This document shows positions 8,364 through 16,353 of a stretch of 64,000 nucleotides of DNA, in pieces. This DNA is from Pseudomonas cuatrocienegasensis (GTDB lineage: Bacteria; Pseudomonadota; Gammaproteobacteria; Pseudomonadales; Pseudomonadaceae), in NCBI RefSeq assembly GCF_900110925.1, contig NZ_FOFP01000018.1:30032-94031 (forward strand), in the 5' to 3' direction. The notes below the pieces were generated by a model. It had not been told where the DNA came from. It worked only from the letters and a program-made list of their open reading frames with translations, and made no database searches. The position numbers and the translations under genes are program-made. Every line of letters begins with the position of its first letter. Positions within the stretch are counted from its first letter, which is position 1.

Positions 8364-10286
8364 TTACTGCGATTTACGAACCCGCAGATACCACTCGGAC
8401 AGCAGGCGCACCTGCTTGTCGGTGTAGCCGCGCTCGACCATGCGTGTGACGAAGTCGTTGTGTTTTTGCTGGTCCTCCTTGCTGGCCTTGGCGTTGAAGC
8501 TGATGACCGGCAGCAGGTCCTCGGTGTTGGAGAACATCTTCTTCTCGATCACCACGCGCAGCTTCTCGTAGCTGAGCCAGGTAGGGTTCTTGCCGTTGTT
8601 GTTGGCGCGGGCGCGCAGCACGAAGTTGACGATCTCGTTGCGGAAATCCTTCGGGTTGCTGATGCCAGCCGGCTTCTCGATCTTCTCCAGCTCCTCGTTG
8701 AGGGCCACGCGGTTGAGGATTTCGCCGGTTTCCGGGTCGCGGTATTCCTGGTCCTGAATCCAGAAGTCGGCGTACAGCACGTAGCGGTCGAAGATGTTCT
8801 GCCCGTACTCGCTGTAGGACTCCAGGTAGGCGGTCTGGATTTCCTTGCCGATGAATTCGATGTAGCGCGGCGCCAGGTATTCCTTGATGAAACGCAGGTA
8901 GCGCTCGCGGGTTTCCGCCGGGAACTGTTCCTGCTCGATCTGTTGCTCCAGCACGTACAACAGGTGCACCGGGTTGGCGGCGATCTCGTGGGGGTCGAAG
9001 TTGAAGACCTTGGAGAGGATCTTGAAGGCGAAGCGCGTAGACAGGCCGTTCATGCCTTCGTCGACGCCGGCGCTGTCGCGGTATTCCTGGATCGACTTGG
9101 CCTTGGGATCGGTGTCCTTGAGGTTCTCACCGTCGTAGACGCGCATCTTCGAGTAGATGTTGGAGTTCTCCGGCTCCTTGAGGCGGCTCAGCACGCTGAA
9201 CTGGGCGAGCATCTTCAGGGTGTCAGGCGCGCAATGGGCCTTGGCCAGGGAGCTGCTGATCAGCAGCTTGTCGTAAATGCGGATCTCATCGCTGACACGC
9301 AGGCAATAGGGCACCTTGACGATGTAGATGCGGTCTATGAACGCCTCGTTGTTCTTGTTGTTGCGGAAGTTATGCCACTCCGACTCGTTGGAGTGAGCCA
9401 GCAGAATGCCGCTGTAGGGGATCGCGCCGAGGCCTTCGGTGCTGTTGTAGTTGCCTTCCTGAGTCGCGGTGAGCAGGGGGTGGAGTACCTTGATCGGCGC
9501 CTTGAACATCTCGACGAATTCCATCAGGCCCTGGTTGGCCCGGCACAGTGCCCCGGAATAGCTGTAGGCGTCGGCGTCGTTCTGCGGGAATTCCTCAAGC
9601 TTGCGGATATCCACCTTGCCGACCAGGGCGGAGATGTCCTGGTTGTTCTCGTCCCCCGGCTCGGTCTTGGCCACCGCGATCTGATTGAGGATCGAGGGGT
9701 AGAGCTTGACCACCCGGAACTGGCTGATATCGCCGCCGAACTCGGCCAGGCGCTTGGTCGCCCAGGGCGACATGATGCTGCCCAGGTAGCGCCGCGGAAT
9801 GCCGTATTCCTCTTCGAGGATGGCCGCATCCTCGGCCGGGTTGAACAGGCCCAAAGGCGACTCGAACACCGGCGAGCCCTTGATGGCGTAGAACGGCACC
9901 TTTTCCATCAGTTGCTTGAGCTTTTCCGCCAGCGAGGATTTACCGCCGCCGACCGGGCCGAGCAGGTAGAGGATCTGCTTCTTCTCTTCCAGGCCCTGAG
10001 CGGCATGGCGGAAGTAGGAGACGATCTGGTCGATGCACTCTTCCATGCCGTGGAAGTCGGCAAACGCTGGGTAGCGACGGATCACCTTGTTGGAGAAGAT
10101 CCGCGACAGCCGCGAGTCAGCGGAGGTGTCGAGCAGCTCGGGCTCACCGATGGCCTGGAGCAGACGCTCGGCAGCGGTGGCGTAGGTATGGCGATCCTGC
10201 TTGCACAGTTCGAGGTACTCCTGCAGCGAGTACTCCTCCTGGCGGGTCGCCTCGAAACGCTGTTGGAAGTGGCTGAAAATACTCAT
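8364..10286 (-). CDS. prkA: PrkA family serine protein kinase / AAA+ protein
   Basis: A 640-residue protein of the PrkA (YeaG) family. The N-terminal two-thirds is an AAA+ ATPase domain with Walker A GPVGGGKSS at residues 110-118. The C-terminal part is the PrkA domain, distantly kinase-like. E. coli YeaG has been reported as a kinase contributing to nitrogen-starvation adaptation. The start MSIFSHFQQRF at 10284-10286 follows GAGGTGAAG. It is the first gene of the prkA-yeaH-spoVR cluster. The 250 bp upstream of it (10287-10542) hold no further gene, and I see no convincing promoter match there. Confidence 0.94.
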   Translation of the reverse strand: MSIFSHFQQRFEATRQEEYSLQEYLELCKQDRHTYATAAERLLQAIGEPELLDTSADSRLSRIFSNKVIRRYPAFADFHGMEECIDQIVSYFRHAAQGLEEKKQILYLLGPVGGGKSSLAEKLKQLMEKVPFYAIKGSPVFESPLGLFNPAEDAAILEEEYGIPRRYLGSIMSPWATKRLAEFGGDISQFRVVKLYPSILNQIAVAKTEPGDENNQDISALVGKVDIRKLEEFPQNDADAYSYSGALCRANQGLMEFVEMFKAPIKVLHPLLTATQEGNYNSTEGLGAIPYSGILLAHSNESEWHNFRNNKNNEAFIDRIYIVKVPYCLRVSDEIRIYDKLLISSSLAKAHCAPDTLKMLAQFSVLSRLKEPENSNIYSKMRVYDGENLKDTDPKAKSIQEYRDSAGVDEGMNGLSTRFAFKILSKVFNFDPHEIAANPVHLLYVLEQQIEQEQFPAETRERYLRFIKEYLAPRYIEFIGKEIQTAYLESYSEYGQNIFDRYVLYADFWIQDQEYRDPETGEILNRVALNEELEKIEKPAGISNPKDFRNEIVNFVLRARANNNGKNPTWLSYEKLRVVIEKKMFSNTEDLLPVISFNAKASKEDQQKHNDFVTRMVERGYTDKQVRLLSEWYLRVRKSQ

Positions 10287-10542
10287 GACTTCACCTCGCT
10301 CGATGCGTAGAGCCGGCAGGGCTTCGATCACGGGTGTCTGGCCGCCGCCCGTGCGGGCAACGATGCCGATAAATCCCCCAGAACACCTAATGATCGTACC
10401 GAATGGCCCGGCTGCCGGTTACCCGACTCTACCTGGTTTTGGATGGCCTGATCTAAGGATAGTTGCTTATGGGCAGGGTCAAGGACCGTATGGCGTTAAC
10501 AGGATGTTGCTGGTTCAGTAAACTCCCGTCCGGGCCAGGATT

Positions 10543-10697
10543 AACAGGCCGTTGAAAAACTACCTGCGTTGGCAATACTGCGTTAAAAACAGCCTCAAAA
10601 TGCTCATTTACAGCTCGTAAACTGCGCTTTTGGCTGTTTTGCGGGGCCGCCTAGGCCTTGTCCTGCCTGCCTCGCCTAGGTTTTTCAACAGCCTGTT
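10543..10697. mobile_element. MITE-like element, 155 bp, with 18-bp terminal inverted repeats
   Basis: The left end (10543-10560, AACAGGCCGTTGAAAAAC) and right end (10680-10697) are inverted copies matching at 17 of 18 positions. Inside lies a second inverted pair, AAAACAGCC near 10586 and GGCTGTTTT at 10632-10640. No transposase frame fits inside. The GGCTGTTGAAAAA-type end is a common insertion-sequence terminus in Pseudomonas. No clear target duplication is visible. It sits between prkA and glpE. Confidence 0.75.
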
Positions 10698-10722
10698 GGT
10701 GGGAGTCTACGGAGTAATATTT

Positions 10723-11052
10723 TTATTCGTGCTCGACTCGGGCCGTCAAGTCCGGGAAGGTGGCGCGCCACAGCTCGAAGCCGCCGTCCAGGCTGTAGAC
10801 GTCGCTGAAACCCTGGCCAACCAGGTAGGCGGCCGCGCTCTGGCTGGAGTTGCCGTGGTAGCAGGCGACGATCAGCGGTTGGTCGAGATCGGCCTCGCGG
10901 ATAAAGGCATGCAGCGACTGATTGTCCAGGTGACGTGAGTCGCTGATATGGCCGGCGGCGAAGCTGGCCGGGTCGCGGATGTCGACCACGACCGCACCCA
11001 GCTCGCGCAGGGCCTGGGCCTGTTGGGGGGCAATGCGTTTGAATTCGCTCAT
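10723..11052 (-). CDS. glpE: Thiosulfate sulfurtransferase (single-domain rhodanese)
   Basis: A 109-residue single rhodanese domain that transfers sulfane sulfur from thiosulfate to cyanide or thiols. The active-site Cys64 lies in the loop ACYHGNSS, matching the GlpE-type short loop. The start overlaps the apaH stop by 4 bases (11049-11052), indicating translational coupling. In E. coli glpE belongs to the glpEGR cluster; the apaH-glpE pairing is typical of Pseudomonas. Confidence 0.93.
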   Translation of the reverse strand: MSEFKRIAPQQAQALRELGAVVVDIRDPASFAAGHISDSRHLDNQSLHAFIREADLDQPLIVACYHGNSSQSAAAYLVGQGFSDVYSLDGGFELWRATFPDLTARVEHE

Positions 11053-11873
11053 GGGCGCTCCTCATGGCAGTCGCAGGTATGACGTTCGCCACTGTCGATG
11101 TTCATCAGGGTCATATGGTTGCCCCAGACGCAGCCGCTGTCGAGGGCGAAAACTCCTGGCTCGTCGCACTGACCTTCCAGGGCAGCCCAGTGGCCGAATA
11201 TGATCTTGTTGACCCGGGTACGACGGCTCAGGTGGCTGAACCAGGGGGCATAGCCGGGTGGCGCGGTGCCGACGCCCTCCTTGCTCTTGAGGTCCAGGGT
11301 GCCGTCGGCGGTACAGAAGCGCATACGCGTGAAGTAGTTGGTGATGACCCGCAGCCGGGTGACGCCACGCAGGCTACCCTCCCAGCGCGCGGGTTCGTTG
11401 CCGTACATGCCGTCGAGGAACAGCGGCAGGCGGGCATCATCACACAGGGCTTCCTCGACTTCGGCGGCACGCCGCAGGGCTTTCTGCAGGCTCCATTGCG
11501 GAGGAATGCCGGCGTGCACCATGGCGATGTTGCGCTCGACATCGTAGTGCAGCAATTTCTGCCGACGTAGCCAGTCGAGCAGGTCGGCGCGATCGGGGGC
11601 GTCGAGAATTTCCTGCAGGGTGTCGGTTTTTTTCAGGCGCTCGATGTTATGCGCCGCGGCCAGCAGGTGCAGGTCGTGGTTGCCCAGCACACAGGTCAGG
11701 GCATCGCGCATGCGGTACAGGTAACGCAGGGTTTCCAGGGACTGCGGGCCACGGTTGACCAAGTCACCCACCAGCCACAGGCGATCGACCGCCGGGTCGA
11801 AGTGCACGCGCTCCAGCAGGCACTTCAGGGGCTCCAGGCAGCCCTGCAGGTCACCGACGGCATAGGTGGCCAT
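11049..11873 (-). CDS. apaH: Symmetrical bis(5'-nucleosyl)-tetraphosphatase
   Basis: Hydrolyses Ap4A to two ADP and also decaps Np4-capped RNAs. The 274-residue metallophosphatase shows GDLQG at the N-terminus, GDLVNRG and GNHD, the usual dimetal ligands. The ATG (11871-11873) touches the inner edge of a TA-flanked repeat element, so the ribosome-binding region now lies in element sequence and only a weak GGGATC is present. Removing the element with one TA copy would recreate TAATG, with the apaG stop overlapping the apaH start. The insertion has probably changed how apaH is translated. Confidence 0.96.
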   Translation of the reverse strand: MATYAVGDLQGCLEPLKCLLERVHFDPAVDRLWLVGDLVNRGPQSLETLRYLYRMRDALTCVLGNHDLHLLAAAHNIERLKKTDTLQEILDAPDRADLLDWLRRQKLLHYDVERNIAMVHAGIPPQWSLQKALRRAAEVEEALCDDARLPLFLDGMYGNEPARWEGSLRGVTRLRVITNYFTRMRFCTADGTLDLKSKEGVGTAPPGYAPWFSHLSRRTRVNKIIFGHWAALEGQCDEPGVFALDSGCVWGNHMTLMNIDSGERHTCDCHEERP

Positions 11874-12208
11874 TAGGGTCTGATCCCGTTTCGTCGCGAG
11901 CCGCGTTGCTGCGAAAAATGGCACCAGGCAAGGCGTGAGGCGCAGGTAATGGTCGTTCCCTTACCAAGCCTCGCAACGCAGCATGGTGCCATTTTCCGCG
12001 CAACCCGAAGGGCCGGGCCAGTTTTTGCGCGGTGCTGCGTTGCTCGTCGTTCATTTGGAATAACCACAAAAACGCCTGGAGCGTTTTTGCGCGTTAGCCC
12101 CGAAGGGGTGAAGCACATGGATGTGCTGAACAAATTTCTCTCCTCATGCCTTGCCCCGCGCAAAAACTGGCTCCGGCGCGGCCGTGAACGAAACGGGATC
12201 AGGCCCTA
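11874..12208. mobile_element. TA-flanked non-autonomous element, copy 1 (335 bp), between apaG and apaH
   Basis: The ends are inverted repeats: 11874-11894 (TAGGGTCTG then CCGTTTCGT) and 12188-12208, matching at 20 of 21. Both ends carry TA, as expected for TA target duplication of IS630/Tc1-type elements. An internal 12-bp stem pairs 11915-11926 with 11984-11995. A conserved core GGTAATGGT starts at 11945. The same architecture appears at 49177-49371. Copy 1 has an additional internal 155-bp block (12017-12171). No protein-coding frame is credible. The outer TA plus G gives the apaG stop codon TAG. Confidence 0.82.
12017..12171. mobile_element. Nested inverted-repeat block inside copy 1
   Basis: A perfect 16-bp inverted repeat (12017-12032, GCCAGTTTTTGCGCGG, and 12156-12171) brackets 155 bp that the related copy at 49.2 kb does not have. 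The segment contains a further AAAACGC/GCGTTTT hairpin near 12068-12086. It is either a second small element inserted into the first or an extra structural arm. Confidence 0.55.
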
Positions 12209-12586
12209 GTGCAGCGAACCCGGCACTGCCAGGCGAAAGGGAGCGATGGTGGCTTCGAAGTGGGTGCCGTCTTCGGCCAGCATCTGGTAGCTGCCCTGCA
12301 TGGTGCCCACCCGCGTCGCCATTACCGTGCCACTGCTGTAGCTGTGGCAGGCGCCGGGGGCGATCAGTGGCTGTTGGCCGACCACGCCAGCCCCGCGCAC
12401 TTCCTGCACTCGACCATCACCATCGGTGATCAGCCAGTGCCGTGACAGCAGTTTGGCAGCCACGTCGCCGAGGTTGGCGATGTCGATGCTGTAGGCGAAG
12501 GCGAAGCGGTTCTGCTCGGGCTGAGACTGCTCGGGCAGGTAGCGGGTGGTGACGCTGACGTCGATCTGGTAGCGGGTATCAGGCAT
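12206..12586 (-). CDS. apaG: ApaG protein (Co2+/Mg2+ efflux-associated, DUF525)
   Basis: A 126-residue beta-sandwich protein of the ApaG family, full length. It shows conserved segments such as RYLPEQSQPEQNRFAFAYSI and the GTMQGSYQM glycine motif. ApaG proteins are linked to divalent cation resistance and are almost always beside apaH and rsmA. The exact biochemical role is unresolved. The TAG stop (12206-12208) is the terminal triplet of the inserted repeat element. Before insertion the stop was probably TAA overlapping the apaH ATG. Confidence 0.95.
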   Translation of the reverse strand: MPDTRYQIDVSVTTRYLPEQSQPEQNRFAFAYSIDIANLGDVAAKLLSRHWLITDGDGRVQEVRGAGVVGQQPLIAPGACHSYSSGTVMATRVGTMQGSYQMLAEDGTHFEATIAPFRLAVPGSLH

Positions 12587-12624
12587 AGGTTACTCGGTTG
12601 GCTGAGGCATCAGGCGCGGGGCAC

Positions 12625-13428
12625 TCATGCGGGCGTCTGCAGGTCGGCGAGTTGATCGGCCAGGCGCACAAACGCGGCCAGGTCCAGTTGTTCGGGACGC
12701 AGGCTGCCGTCTACGTCGGCGGCGGTGATCTGCTCGGCCGTGAGCAGGGCCTTGAGCGTGTTGCGCAGGGTCTTGCGGCGCTGGTTGAAGGCTTCACGTA
12801 CCACGGTTTCGAGCAGACGATGATCCTTGGCCGGGTGCGGCAGCACGGCATGGGGGGTCAGGCGGACGATGGCCGAGTCGACCTTGGGCGGTGGGTTGAA
12901 GGCGCCCGGCCCGACATTGAACAGGTGCTCCACGCTGCAGTGGTACTGCACCATGATCGACAGCCGGCCCCAATCGCCACCGCCCGGCTCGGCGGCCAGG
13001 CGTTCGACTACTTCCTTTTGCAGCATAAAGTGCATGTCGCGGATCAGCCCTGCATTGTTGAGCAGGTGGAAGATCAGCGGGGTGGAGATGTTGTACGGCA
13101 GATTGCCGACCACGCGCAGGCTGTGTGGCGCCGGTTGCAGGCTGTTGAAATCGAACTTCAGGGCGTCGCCCTGGTGCAGGCGAAAGCGTGTTTGCCCGGC
13201 GAACTTGTGATTGAGGATGGGCACCAGGTCGCGATCGAGTTCGATCACGTCCAGCTCGGCGCCGCTGCTCAGCAAACCTTCGGTCAGGGCGCCCTGGCCT
13301 GGACCGATCTCCAGCATGCGCTCGCCTTCGCGGGCATGGATGGCGCGCAGAATGCGGTGGATCACCCCGGCGTCATGCAGGAAGTTCTGGCCAAAGCGCT
13401 TGCGCGCGCGGTGTTGGTACTCGGACAT
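12625..13428 (-). CDS. rsmA: 16S rRNA (adenine1518-N6/adenine1519-N6)-dimethyltransferase
   Basis: RsmA (KsgA) dimethylates two adjacent adenines in helix 45 of 16S rRNA. The 267-residue protein begins MSEYQHRARKRFGQNFLHD, the family start. It shows the SAM-binding EIGPGQGALTEGLL motif and the catalytic NLPYNIS motif. The longer open frame upstream is out of family, so 13426-13428 is taken as start. It lies 38 bp upstream of apaG in the conserved surA-pdxA-rsmA-apaG-apaH order. Confidence 0.97.
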   Translation of the reverse strand: MSEYQHRARKRFGQNFLHDAGVIHRILRAIHAREGERMLEIGPGQGALTEGLLSSGAELDVIELDRDLVPILNHKFAGQTRFRLHQGDALKFDFNSLQPAPHSLRVVGNLPYNISTPLIFHLLNNAGLIRDMHFMLQKEVVERLAAEPGGGDWGRLSIMVQYHCSVEHLFNVGPGAFNPPPKVDSAIVRLTPHAVLPHPAKDHRLLETVVREAFNQRRKTLRNTLKALLTAEQITAADVDGSLRPEQLDLAAFVRLADQLADLQTPA

Positions 13429-13603
13429 CGAAGGCAGCTCCACGCTTCGCGGCACGGGCCCGAAGCGAATACAAAAGAACGGAAGTTTAGCAGCATTGGT
13501 AGGGCAAGCCGACCTCGCGTGGTGCTGTTCGCAGGCCGCAGGGGTTGTTGCCATTGTGTTTGTGACGCGGCGCGCGCTTCCCCGCTGAGCCATTCGCTGC
13601 ACC

Positions 13604-13653
13604 GCTCGCTGCGTAGAAGCCTGCCCTGGGGCGAAGCTTTAACGCAGCGAAGC
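13604..13653. repeat. Imperfect hairpin between pdxA and rsmA
   Basis: The arms at 13604-13620 and 13636-13653 are near-complementary (CGCTGCGT / ACGCAGCG core) around a GC-rich loop just downstream of pdxA. There is no T tract, so it is not a clear terminator. The rest of the 245-bp gap shows nothing recognisable. Confidence 0.35.
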
Positions 13654-13673
13654 AGTTTGCGAGGACGTTGCTC

Positions 13674-14675
13674 TTAGTGTGCTGGTTGCTGGCTGGCTGC
13701 CATCGCATAGGCGGTGTGCAGCGCCACCTTGAGGCTGCCGCTGTCGACGTTGCCACTGCCGGCCAGGTCGAGGGCGGTGCCGTGATCGACCGAGGTGCGG
13801 ATAATCGGCAGGCCCAGGGTGATGTTCACCGCCGCGCCAAAGCCTTTGTACTTGAGCACCGGCAGGCCCTGGTCGTGGTACATCGCCAGGACCGCATCGC
13901 AGTGCTCCAGGTGCTTGGGAGTAAACAGGGTGTCGGCCGGCAGTGGGCCGATCAGGTCGATGCCTTCTTCACGCAGGCGTGCCAGGGTTGGCTCGATGAT
14001 TTCGATCTCTTCGCGGCCCAGGTGACCCCCTTCACCAGCGTGGGGGTTGAGCCCGCAGACCAGAATGCGCGGCTGGGCGATGCCGAATTTGCTGCGCAGG
14101 TCATGGGCAAGAATGCGCGTAACCCGGATCAGGCGCTCTTCGGTAATGGCGGCGGCGATGTCCTTGAGTGGCAGGTGGGTGGTCACCAGGGCCACACGCA
14201 GGCCTTCAGTGGCCAGCATCATCACCACTTGTGGTGTCTGGGTAAGGTCAGCGAGGAACTCGGTGTGCCCGGAAAACGCGATGCCGGCCTGGTTGATCAC
14301 ACCCTTGTGCACCGGGGCGGTGATCATTCCGGCAAAGTCGCCCGTCATGCAGCCTTCGGCCGCACGGGTCAGGGTCTGCAGCACGTAGCCGGCATTGGCG
14401 ACATCCAGCTGACCCGCGACGACTGGCTCGGCCAGGGGAGTGTCCCAGACGTACAGGCTGCCGGCCGCTGCCGGCTGGCTGGGCCACTGGCCGGGGGGGA
14501 CGTCGAGCAATTCAATTTGCAGGCCCAGCTGTGTGGCGCGATCAGCCAGCAATGTGCGGCTGGCGATGGCCACCAGAGCGGCGGGCTGTGCATCACACGC
14601 CAGCAGCAGGCACAAGTCAGGGCCGATGCCGGCCGGTTCACCAGGGGTCAGGGCAAAAACAGGTGTGCGGCTCAT
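13674..14675 (-). CDS. pdxA: 4-hydroxythreonine-4-phosphate dehydrogenase
   Basis: NAD-dependent enzyme of pyridoxal 5'-phosphate synthesis that oxidises 4-phosphohydroxy-L-threonine. The 333 residues match family length. Family landmarks include the N-terminal FALTPGEPAGIGPDL segment, the HTEFLADLT histidine region and the C-terminal VDHGTALDLAGSG. It lies downstream of surA on the same strand, as in most gammaproteobacteria, but is separated from it by a terminator and a REP sequence. Confidence 0.96.
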   Translation of the reverse strand: MSRTPVFALTPGEPAGIGPDLCLLLACDAQPAALVAIASRTLLADRATQLGLQIELLDVPPGQWPSQPAAAGSLYVWDTPLAEPVVAGQLDVANAGYVLQTLTRAAEGCMTGDFAGMITAPVHKGVINQAGIAFSGHTEFLADLTQTPQVVMMLATEGLRVALVTTHLPLKDIAAAITEERLIRVTRILAHDLRSKFGIAQPRILVCGLNPHAGEGGHLGREEIEIIEPTLARLREEGIDLIGPLPADTLFTPKHLEHCDAVLAMYHDQGLPVLKYKGFGAAVNITLGLPIIRTSVDHGTALDLAGSGNVDSGSLKVALHTAYAMAASQQPAH

Positions 14676-14949
14676 CGCGAGGCTCCGAAAAACTGAGCGG
14701 TCATTGTAGCGGTGTTGTGTGGTGAAGGCGGGGGTCTGGCGATTGAGTGCGGAGCGACGGTGCCATCTGGATCCTGGGGGCGGACATGAATAAGGCTATG
14801 TCCTGCATGGCTATTGCAGTTCCGGTTTGGCGTGTAGACACGAAGTAGGTGCATAGGTCATGCATTAAATGGCGGTCAATGCCAGGCGGCGAGAGAGGGG
14901 CGGGATGTGCTCCGCTCTAGCCGCGACACTATCAGCGCCTTCAAGGTCT

Positions 14950-14973
14950 ATCGCGAATAAATTCGCTCCTACA
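14950..14973. repeat. Single REP sequence, identical to the arms at 4.0 kb
   Basis: This 24-bp sequence is identical base for base to 4017-4040 and is the reverse complement of 4086-4109. It stands alone without a partner arm nearby, between pdxA and the surA terminator. Confidence 0.8.
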
Positions 14974-15004
14974 GGAGGGAGGCAGCTCGTTGTTGTGTAG
15001 GCAT

Positions 15005-15038
15005 AAAAAAGCCCGGTCCTGAGACAGGTACCGGGCTT
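15005..15038 (-). terminator. Intrinsic terminator downstream of surA
   Basis: The stem AAGCCCGGT (15009-15017) pairs with ACCGGGCTT (15030-15038). On the minus strand it is followed by a run of six T residues. It separates surA from pdxA transcription. Confidence 0.9.
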
Positions 15039-15054
15039 GATCTGCAGCGAGCGG

Positions 15055-16353
15055 TTAGATCCGCGTTTCGACGTAGGCCTCGTCGCGGATCTGGCGCAAC
15101 CAGGTCTGCAGTTCTTCGTCGTACTTGCGGTTACGCAGCAGGGTCATGGCCTGTTGCTCGCGGAACTGCGCGCTGCTGTCGGTGGCGCGGCGGCCCATGA
15201 CCTGCAGCACGTGCCAGCCGAACTGGCTCTGGAAAGGCTTGGACACTTCGCCACTCGGGGTGTTGTTCATCACCTCGCGGAACTCCGGTACCAGCGCGTT
15301 GGGGGCGATCCAGTTCAGGCTGCCGCCGTTGAGGGCCGACCCCGGGTCTTCGGAGAAGCTCTTCGCCAGCTCGGCGAAGTCTTCGCCGGCTTCGATGCGC
15401 TGGTAGATGCGCTCGGCCAGGCGTTGGGTTTCTGCAGCGCTGCGAATTTCGCTGGGCTTGATCAGGATATGGCGCACATTGACTTCGTCACGCACCAGGG
15501 TCTCGCCGCCACGCTTTTCCAGGACCTTGAGGATGATAAAACCACCCGGGGTACGGATCGGCTCGGTGACATCGCCGGCTGACAGGCTGCCCAGCAGGGT
15601 GTCGAAGGGCGGTGGCAGTTGGGCGGCCTTGCGCCAGCCCATTTCGCCGCCTTCCAGAGCAGTTTCACTGGCCGAGCGGGCAATTGCCAACTGGGCGAAA
15701 TCGGCACCCTGTTGCAGTTGCTGGTAGATATCGCGGGCCTGGGTTTCGGCGGCGCGGATGGCATCTGAGGAGGCACCGTCCGGCGTCGGGATCAGGATGT
15801 TGGCCAGGCGGAACTCTTCCGACAGCTGCATCTTGCCCAGGTCCGAGGCGAGGAAGTTCTGCACTTCCTGATCGGTGACCTGGATGCGCTCGGCCACACG
15901 GCGCTGGCGCACGCGGCTGATGATCATCTCGCGACGCACCTGGTCGCGCGCTTCGATATACGACAGACCGTCCTGGGCCAGCGCCGCCTGGAACTGTTCG
16001 ACGCTCATTCCGTTGCGCTGGGCGATAGTGCCGATGGCCTGGTTGAGCTCTTCATCGGTGATGCGAATGCCTGAGCGGTCGCCGATCTGCAGCTGGATGT
16101 TCTCGACGATCAGGCGTTCGAGCACCTGTTGCGTGAGTACATCCTGCGGCGGCAGTTCAGCGCCGCGCTTGCTGATGGTCTGCTGGACTTCACGCACACG
16201 CGCGTCGAGCTGGCTTTGCATGATCACGTCGTTATCGACGATCGCCACCACGCGGTTGAGTGGCTGTACCTCGGCCATGGCCGATGTACCCAGTAACAGC
16301 GCGCCCAACAGCAGCGGGCGCACGCAATCAGAAAGCTTGGTCTTCACGTTCAC
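15055..16353 (-). CDS. surA: Periplasmic chaperone / peptidyl-prolyl isomerase SurA
   Basis: Chaperone that escorts unfolded beta-barrel proteins to the BAM machine. The 432-residue protein has a signal peptide (cleavage expected after residue ~27, TSAMA-EVQ), an N-terminal chaperone domain, two parvulin domains (about 175-276 and 285-385, each with HILI/GWR-type segments), and a C-terminal helix. The start overlaps the 3' end of lptD by 26 bases, linking expression with its best-known client. Confidence 0.97.
   Translation of the reverse strand: MNVKTKLSDCVRPLLLGALLLGTSAMAEVQPLNRVVAIVDNDVIMQSQLDARVREVQQTISKRGAELPPQDVLTQQVLERLIVENIQLQIGDRSGIRITDEELNQAIGTIAQRNGMSVEQFQAALAQDGLSYIEARDQVRREMIISRVRQRRVAERIQVTDQEVQNFLASDLGKMQLSEEFRLANILIPTPDGASSDAIRAAETQARDIYQQLQQGADFAQLAIARSASETALEGGEMGWRKAAQLPPPFDTLLGSLSAGDVTEPIRTPGGFIILKVLEKRGGETLVRDEVNVRHILIKPSEIRSAAETQRLAERIYQRIEAGEDFAELAKSFSEDPGSALNGGSLNWIAPNALVPEFREVMNNTPSGEVSKPFQSQFGWHVLQVMGRRATDSSAQFREQQAMTLLRNRKYDEELQTWLRQIRDEAYVETRI

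Larger units (their letters stand above)
14676..15054. other. Non-coding gap between pdxA and surA
   Basis: A 379-bp interval without a credible gene. It holds a single REP sequence (14950-14973) and the surA terminator (15005-15038). The remaining 270 bp upstream of pdxA presumably include its promoter, but I see no confident match. Confidence 0.6.

Noticed and set aside
8331..10310. A 659-codon plus-strand frame opposite prkA
   Set aside because: Antisense shadow of prkA with Leu/Val/Ala/His-rich composition and no recognisable domain.
11874..12208. CRISPR array or gene cassette array in the apaG-apaH gap
   Set aside because: No regularly spaced direct repeats; all repeats there are inverted pairs.
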